Positions 59,895 through 64,000 of a stretch of DNA of 64,000 nt are shown here, in pieces. Position 1 is the first letter of the stretch. Each line of letters begins with the position of its first letter. The translations under genes and the position numbers were made by a program. The stretch is taken from assembly GCA_930989535.1 (NCBI GenBank), contig CAKNLK010000004.1, positions 62,001 to 126,000 on the forward strand, read 5' to 3'. The DNA comes from an uncultured Clostridia bacterium. Its GTDB lineage: Bacteria; Bacillota; Clostridia; Christensenellales; Borkfalkiaceae. Below the pieces are notes generated by a model that was not told the DNA's origin, made no database searches, and worked only from the letters and a program-made list of their open reading frames with translations.

Positions 59895-61895
59895 TTGAAG
59901 CAAAAACAGAACGACCGAGCATTTACACAGGACAAGGACGGGCAGGCGAAAATCCGGCGCGCGGAGATGCCCCTCTTTCTCGGCAACGCAAAGGATGCCT
60001 CCAAGGCACAGCAGGGCGGCCGCGCCCCGCAGGCGGCGCAATCGCAGCGGCAGGGGGGGGTGCGCGCGGCGCACGAGCCTTCCGCAAAGGCCGCGCATGC
60101 GGCGCAGGAGCGCGCGGCGCACGAATTTTCCGCGCGGGGGCAGGCGGCTGCGGCGGGCAGGCCCGAGCGTGCGAATACGGACAGGCAGTCAGCGCCTGCG
60201 CAGGGCAAGCAGAAGAAGTTCAAGAAGGGCGGCAGGAGCAAAAACCCCGTCAAGATTATCTTCCTCGGCGGCGTCGGCGAAATCGGCAAGAATATGACCG
60301 CCATCGAGTACGGCAACGACATCGTCATCATCGACGCGGGGCTCACCTTCCCCGACGAGGAGCTGCCCGGCATCGACCTCGTCATTCCCGACATCAGCTA
60401 CCTCGTCGCCAACAAAAACAAGGTGCGCGGGCTTTTAGTCACGCACGGGCACGAAGACCATGTGGGCGGCATACCCTACCTTTTAAAGGAAATTAACATG
60501 CCCGTCTACGGCACCAAGCTCACGCTGGCGCTCGCCGACAACAAACTTCGCGAGCACCGGCTCAACAAGGTGCAGATGAACACCGTCAAGCCGGGCGATA
60601 AAGTCAAACTCGGCTGTTTCACCGTCGAATTTATCAACGTGAACCACTCCATCGCCGGCGCGGTGGCGCTGTGCATCGATACCCCCTGCGGCAAAATTTT
60701 CCACAGCGGCGACTTTAAAATCGATTTGACTCCCGTCGCGGGCGAGCCGATTGATTTGTCGCGCATCGCGGAAATCGGCAGGGAGGGCGTCAAGCTCCTG
60801 CTGTGCGAATCGACCAACGTCGAGCGCCCCGGCTATACCATGAGCGAAACGGTCGTCGGCACCACGCTCGACCATCTCTTCTCCGAAAATACGAACAGGC
60901 GCATTATCGTGGCTACGTTCGCTTCCAACGTGCACCGCCTGCAGCAGATTGTCGACCTCGCCGCCAAGTACCGCCGCAAGGTCGCGCTCTCGGGGCGCAG
61001 CATGCTCAACGTGGTGGACGCGGCGACGAAAATCGGCGAGCTGACCATCCCCGAGGGTGTGCTCATCGACGTCGAAAAAATCAAAAATTACTTTGACAGG
61101 GAAATCGTCATCGTGTCCACGGGCAGCCAGGGCGAGCCGATGAGCGCGCTCACCCGCATGGCGAGCGGCGAGTTCAACAAGGTCACCATCGGCCCGAACG
61201 ACACCATCATCATCTCCGCCAGCCCCATCCCGGGCAACGAAAAGATGGTGTACAAGGTCATCAACAACCTGTACCGCAAGGGTGCGGACGTCGTGTACGC
61301 CTCCCTCGAAAAGATTCACGTCTCCGGCCACGCCTGCCAGGAGGAGCTCAAAACGCTGCACGCACTCGTCAAACCCGAGTACTTCATCCCCGTGCACGGC
61401 GAATACAGGCACTTGAAGCGCCACGCCCAGCTCGCGATGGATATGGGCATGAGCGAGAATAAAATTCTCATCGCCGACATCGGCAACTGCGTCGAGCTGA
61501 CCAAGGACAACATGCAGTTCGGCGAAAGCGTGTCTTCCGGTTCCCGCCTCGTCGACGGCGGCAGTTTGGAGGACAGGGAAAACAGCGTCGTCATGAAGGA
61601 CAGGAAGCATCTCTCCGAGGACGGCATCTTCGTCATCACGGCGTGCGTCTCCGAGCGCAGCGGCGACCTTTTGAGCGAGCCAGCCGTCGTCAACCGCGGC
61701 TTCGTCATGCCGGAAAACGCCGATTACGCCGCGGAAATCCGCCGCATCGTCGTAGGTCTCGCCGACCAGGTGGACATCGCCGGGGATACCGACAACACCG
61801 ATTACGCCGCGGCGATTAAAAAGGCGGTCAAGAATTTCATCTACAAAAAGACCAAGCAGAACCCCGTCGTCATGGCGAACATCGTCCGCATTTAA
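59895..61895 (+). CDS. rnj: Ribonuclease J with long basic N-terminal extension
   Basis: The 666-residue protein is an MBL/beta-CASP ribonuclease J: the metal motif HGHEDH at residues 184-189, SGDFKIDLTPV, beta-CASP segment VATFASNVHRLQQI, STGSQGEPMSAL and IPVHGEYRHLKRHA. It should act as 5'-3' exonuclease and endonuclease in mRNA decay and rRNA maturation. B. subtilis RNase J1 has this motif at residue 74, so about 110 extra residues precede it here, rich in Ala, Gln, Arg and Lys and probably disordered. TTG 59895 follows AAAAGGAG by six bases. Confidence 0.93.
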   Translation: MKQKQNDRAFTQDKDGQAKIRRAEMPLFLGNAKDASKAQQGGRAPQAAQSQRQGGVRAAHEPSAKAAHAAQERAAHEFSARGQAAAAGRPERANTDRQSAPAQGKQKKFKKGGRSKNPVKIIFLGGVGEIGKNMTAIEYGNDIVIIDAGLTFPDEELPGIDLVIPDISYLVANKNKVRGLLVTHGHEDHVGGIPYLLKEINMPVYGTKLTLALADNKLREHRLNKVQMNTVKPGDKVKLGCFTVEFINVNHSIAGAVALCIDTPCGKIFHSGDFKIDLTPVAGEPIDLSRIAEIGREGVKLLLCESTNVERPGYTMSETVVGTTLDHLFSENTNRRIIVATFASNVHRLQQIVDLAAKYRRKVALSGRSMLNVVDAATKIGELTIPEGVLIDVEKIKNYFDREIVIVSTGSQGEPMSALTRMASGEFNKVTIGPNDTIIISASPIPGNEKMVYKVINNLYRKGADVVYASLEKIHVSGHACQEELKTLHALVKPEYFIPVHGEYRHLKRHAQLAMDMGMSENKILIADIGNCVELTKDNMQFGESVSSGSRLVDGGSLEDRENSVVMKDRKHLSEDGIFVITACVSERSGDLLSEPAVVNRGFVMPENADYAAEIRRIVVGLADQVDIAGDTDNTDYAAAIKKAVKNFIYKKTKQNPVVMANIVRI

Positions 61896-61901
61896 CCGAT
61901 T

Positions 61902-62525
61902 ATGCAGGGCGAATTTCTGCAAAAATTCCAACGGCCGCGCATCGACGCGCGCCTGCAAGAACTGCGCGAGCGGGCGAAAACGGGGCTTGACCCTACGGTG
62001 CCGGACGAAACGCTGAACTTTCTGCTCGCGCTTGCGCGGCTGAAAAACCCGCAGCGTATCCTCGAAATCGGTGCCGCCGAGGGTTTGACGAGCATCGCGC
62101 TCCTTTTAGAATGTCCCGCCGCGCGCGTTACGGCAATCGAGCAGGACGGGGCGCGCTTTGCGGCCGCGAAGGAGAATTTTGCCCGCTTCGGCGTCGCGGA
62201 CAGGGCGGACTTGATAGAGGGCGACGCGGCGGACGTGCTTCCCTTGTTGGAAGGGCCGTTTGATTTCATCTTTTTGGACGGGCCGAAGGCGCAGTACGTG
62301 CATTATCTTCCGCACTTGAAGCGCATGCTCCCTTCGGGCGGGGCGCTCGCCGCGGACGACGTGCTTCTGTACGGCTGGGTGAGCGGCAAGGTGCCGCCCC
62401 CGCCCAAGCGCCGCTCCATCGCCGCGCGCCTGCGCGAGTATCTGGAAGCGGTGTGCTCCGATGCCGACTTTGTCACGAGCATTTTCGAGCTGGGCGAGGG
62501 GTTGGCGCTCTCGGTCAAACGGTGA
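61902..62525 (+). CDS. trmR: TrmR-like O-methyltransferase (tRNA wobble 5-hydroxyuridine)
   Basis: The 207-residue SAM-dependent O-methyltransferase has the motif I loop ILEIGAAEGLTSIAL, the acidic ribose-binding IEQD, GDAADVLP and the metal-site FIFLDGPKAQY region. It resembles B. subtilis YrrM/TrmR, which methylates 5-hydroxyuridine at the tRNA wobble position. A U32 peptidase-like gene (TrhP type, which helps make that hydroxyuridine) lies 500 bases downstream, the same partnership as yrrM-yrrN-yrrO. It begins six bases after the RNase J stop, so the genes are cotranscribed. Confidence 0.8.
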   Translation: MQGEFLQKFQRPRIDARLQELRERAKTGLDPTVPDETLNFLLALARLKNPQRILEIGAAEGLTSIALLLECPAARVTAIEQDGARFAAAKENFARFGVADRADLIEGDAADVLPLLEGPFDFIFLDGPKAQYVHYLPHLKRMLPSGGALAADDVLLYGWVSGKVPPPPKRRSIAARLREYLEAVCSDADFVTSIFELGEGLALSVKR

Positions 62526-62579
62526 GCGTTGCGTTGTCGGTTTTGGCTAAATAATAAAAACAAAAGAGAGGGAAAATTT

Positions 62580-63008
62580 ATGAAAAAATTTTTTGTTTTG
62601 TTGTTATCCTTATGTTTGTTTGTGTTTGTTTCGGCTTGCGCCGACGGGCAAAATATCGATTCGGACAAACAAGATGATAAAAATGAACAAGTAGAAGAGG
62701 GGACAGGTTCCGATAATAATGAGAACCAACCTGTAAAAGAAAAATTTGTAATTGATTTAGATCTTGATAACTATTTAACATATTTTGAAATCAGTGAAAA
62801 CGGTTTGCCGGAATTATCAGCTTTAAGAGTTAATGGATGCTTGTCGTTTGCTCTATATGATAATGTTTCTTTTACGATAAAAAGTGCTTCGACAGAAAAG
62901 ACGGAAACATTTTATTGTAATGCTGCGGGGAATGGAAAATCGCAAATGGGTGGCAGCAGTAAAGTAGAAATAATACAGGTTTCCGGACAAGTTATATATT
63001 GGATGTAA
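62580..63008 (+). CDS. AT-rich lipoprotein of unknown function
   Basis: The 142-residue product starts with a lipoprotein signal peptide (MKKFFVLLLSLCLFVFVSAC), with lipobox VSAC and the lipid-bearing Cys20, then an acidic Asp/Glu/Asn-rich linker and a small beta-rich domain of about 85 residues. It should be anchored outside the cell membrane. I do not recognise the domain. The coding sequence is markedly richer in AT than everything around it and sits between trmR and the U32 gene, so it looks like a recent insertion. ATG follows AGAGAGGG by about ten bases. Confidence 0.75.
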   Translation: MKKFFVLLLSLCLFVFVSACADGQNIDSDKQDDKNEQVEEGTGSDNNENQPVKEKFVIDLDLDNYLTYFEISENGLPELSALRVNGCLSFALYDNVSFTIKSASTEKTETFYCNAAGNGKSQMGGSSKVEIIQVSGQVIYWM

Positions 63009-63028
63009 TAAAATTGTAGTTATAACAT

Positions 63029-64000
63029 ATGGATAAACGTATCGAATTGCTCGCGCCCGCGGGCAATTTTGAAAAATTGAAGACTGCCTTCCGCTTCGGC
63101 GCGGACGCGGCGTATCTGGGCGGAAAGGATTTTTCCCTCCGCTCCTTTGCCGATAACTTTTCGGCGGAGGAACTGCGCGCGGCGGTGGAGTACGCCCACG
63201 CGCGCGGGAAAAAGGTGTACGTCACGGCGAATATCTTCGCCAAAAATGCCGACTTTGCTGCCCTTGCCGACTATTTCCGCTATTTGCAGGAAATCGGCGC
63301 GGGCGCGGCGCTGGTGACGGACGTCGGCGCCTTTTCGCTCGCCAGGCAGGTGGCGCCAAAACTGCCGCTGCACGTCTCCACGCAGGCGAACACGACCAAC
63401 AAATACGCCGCAAAATTCTGGCAGAAACAGGGCGCGGAGCGCGTCGTTTTGGCGCGCGAGCTGTCCCTCTCCGAAATTGCGGAAATTCACGAATATTGCC
63501 CCGGCTTGGAGCTGGAGGCGTTCGTGCACGGCGCGATGTGCGTCTCGTACAGCGGCCGGTGCCTGCTCAGCAACTACTTTGCCGGGCGCGATTCCAACCG
63601 CGGCGAATGTGTGCAGGCATGCCGCTGGAAATATTCCGTCCGCGCCCAGCGCGAGGAGGGCGAAGGGGGCGAGTGCGCCGTCGAGGAGGACGGGCGGGGC
63701 AGCTACATCTTCAACAGCAAGGATTTAAACATGCTCCCGCACCTGGATAAACTCGCCGCTGCGGGGGTGTGCTCCTTTAAAATCGAGGGGCGCATGAAGA
63801 GCGCCTACTACCTCGCCACGGCGGTGAACGCCTACCGCCGCGCGCAGGACGGAACGCTGTCCGTTTCCGCGGCGCTGGAGGAGCTGAACAAGGTCGCCCA
63901 CCGCGCGTTCACAACGGCGTACGCGCTGGGCGATAACGCGGAAACAATCCATTATTCCGATTCGCAGGAGGCGGGCACGCGCGCCTACGTCGCCGACGTA
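63029..64000 (+). CDS. U32 family peptidase / TrhP-like tRNA hydroxylation protein, N-terminal part
   Basis: The frame is open from the ATG to the right edge (324 residues visible); the gene continues beyond the window. Family marks are IELLAPAGNFEKLKTAFRFG, DAAYLGGKDFSLR, the AFVHGAMCVSYSGRCLLSNY segment, and Cys-rich RGECVQACRW; the Cys set is the iron-sulfur site of U32 proteins. TrhP/RlhA-type members take part in prephenate-dependent 5-hydroxyuridine formation in tRNA or rRNA; the neighbour trmR favours the tRNA role. No good ribosome site precedes the ATG. Confidence 0.85.
   Translation, partial: MDKRIELLAPAGNFEKLKTAFRFGADAAYLGGKDFSLRSFADNFSAEELRAAVEYAHARGKKVYVTANIFAKNADFAALADYFRYLQEIGAGAALVTDVGAFSLARQVAPKLPLHVSTQANTTNKYAAKFWQKQGAERVVLARELSLSEIAEIHEYCPGLELEAFVHGAMCVSYSGRCLLSNYFAGRDSNRGECVQACRWKYSVRAQREEGEGGECAVEEDGRGSYIFNSKDLNMLPHLDKLAAAGVCSFKIEGRMKSAYYLATAVNAYRRAQDGTLSVSAALEELNKVAHRAFTTAYALGDNAETIHYSDSQEAGTRAYVADV

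Overview
The window looks like a chromosomal segment of an uncultured or poorly known spore-forming Clostridia (Firmicutes), possibly Christensenellales-like; the family level is a guess. Reasons: spoVT and spoVB/yabM next to a yabN-type mazG gene, class III fructose-1,6-bisphosphatase, type III glutamine synthetase, fhs, dimeric-type glycyl-tRNA synthetase, RNase J, heterodimeric ABC exporters with one degenerate ATPase site, InlB-type B repeats, strong AGGAGG ribosome sites, frequent TTG/GTG starts and sharp bidirectional terminators. Coding sequence is GC-rich; a few small genes (6.5-7.3 kb and 62.6-63.0 kb) are clearly richer in AT.

Layout. 0-7.3 kb: end of a cyclase-family gene, a DUF1294 membrane protein, a 1103-residue protein with two HTH domains, a membrane helix, InlB repeats and BspA-type leucine-rich repeats, an orphan HTH, an MBL hydrolase-HAD phosphatase pair, and a small AT-rich cassette with a leader-like peptide. 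7.5-16.8 kb: spoVT, two tandem YwaF-type membrane genes on the minus strand, spoVB, mazG, dusB, a DUF1624 acyltransferase and an acyl-CoA synthetase-like enzyme. 17-23 kb: an OmpR-type two-component system, fbp, a tRNA-Pro(AGG) surrounded by structured repeats and broken tRNA pieces, and a LacI regulator. 23-28.4 kb: a DUF1275 protein, then marR with a heterodimeric ABC exporter. 28.5-35 kb: glyS, a PAP2 phosphatase, an apparently leaderless small gene, fhs and glnS.

35-45.5 kb: a zinc-ribbon membrane protein, a CvpA-like protein, rubrerythrin, two small overlapping ORFs, a divergent phosphofructokinase, a polyphosphate pair (ppx-ppk1) and an LTA-synthase-like sulfatase. 45.5-54 kb: a small membrane protein, glnN, then a second marR module in which a MATE transporter gene is broken and is followed by another heterodimeric ABC exporter. 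54-57.5 kb (minus strand): an HTH-membrane protein and the serC-serA operon. 57.8-64 kb: an unknown 610-residue protein, RNase J with a long N-terminal extension, a TrmR-like methyltransferase, an AT-rich lipoprotein and the start of a U32 peptidase (TrhP-like).

Coherent gene sets are serC-serA (serine synthesis), ppx-ppk1 (polyphosphate turnover), trmR with the U32 gene (wobble uridine modification), and two MarR-controlled drug-efflux modules. The most unusual items are the roughly 120-bp repeats that abut tRNA-Pro fragments at the anticodon loop, a second dispersed hairpin repeat family (31.45 and 39.3 kb), the leader-peptide/hairpin cassette at 6.5-7.3 kb, two likely leaderless genes, and the HTH-membrane-InlB-BspA protein.
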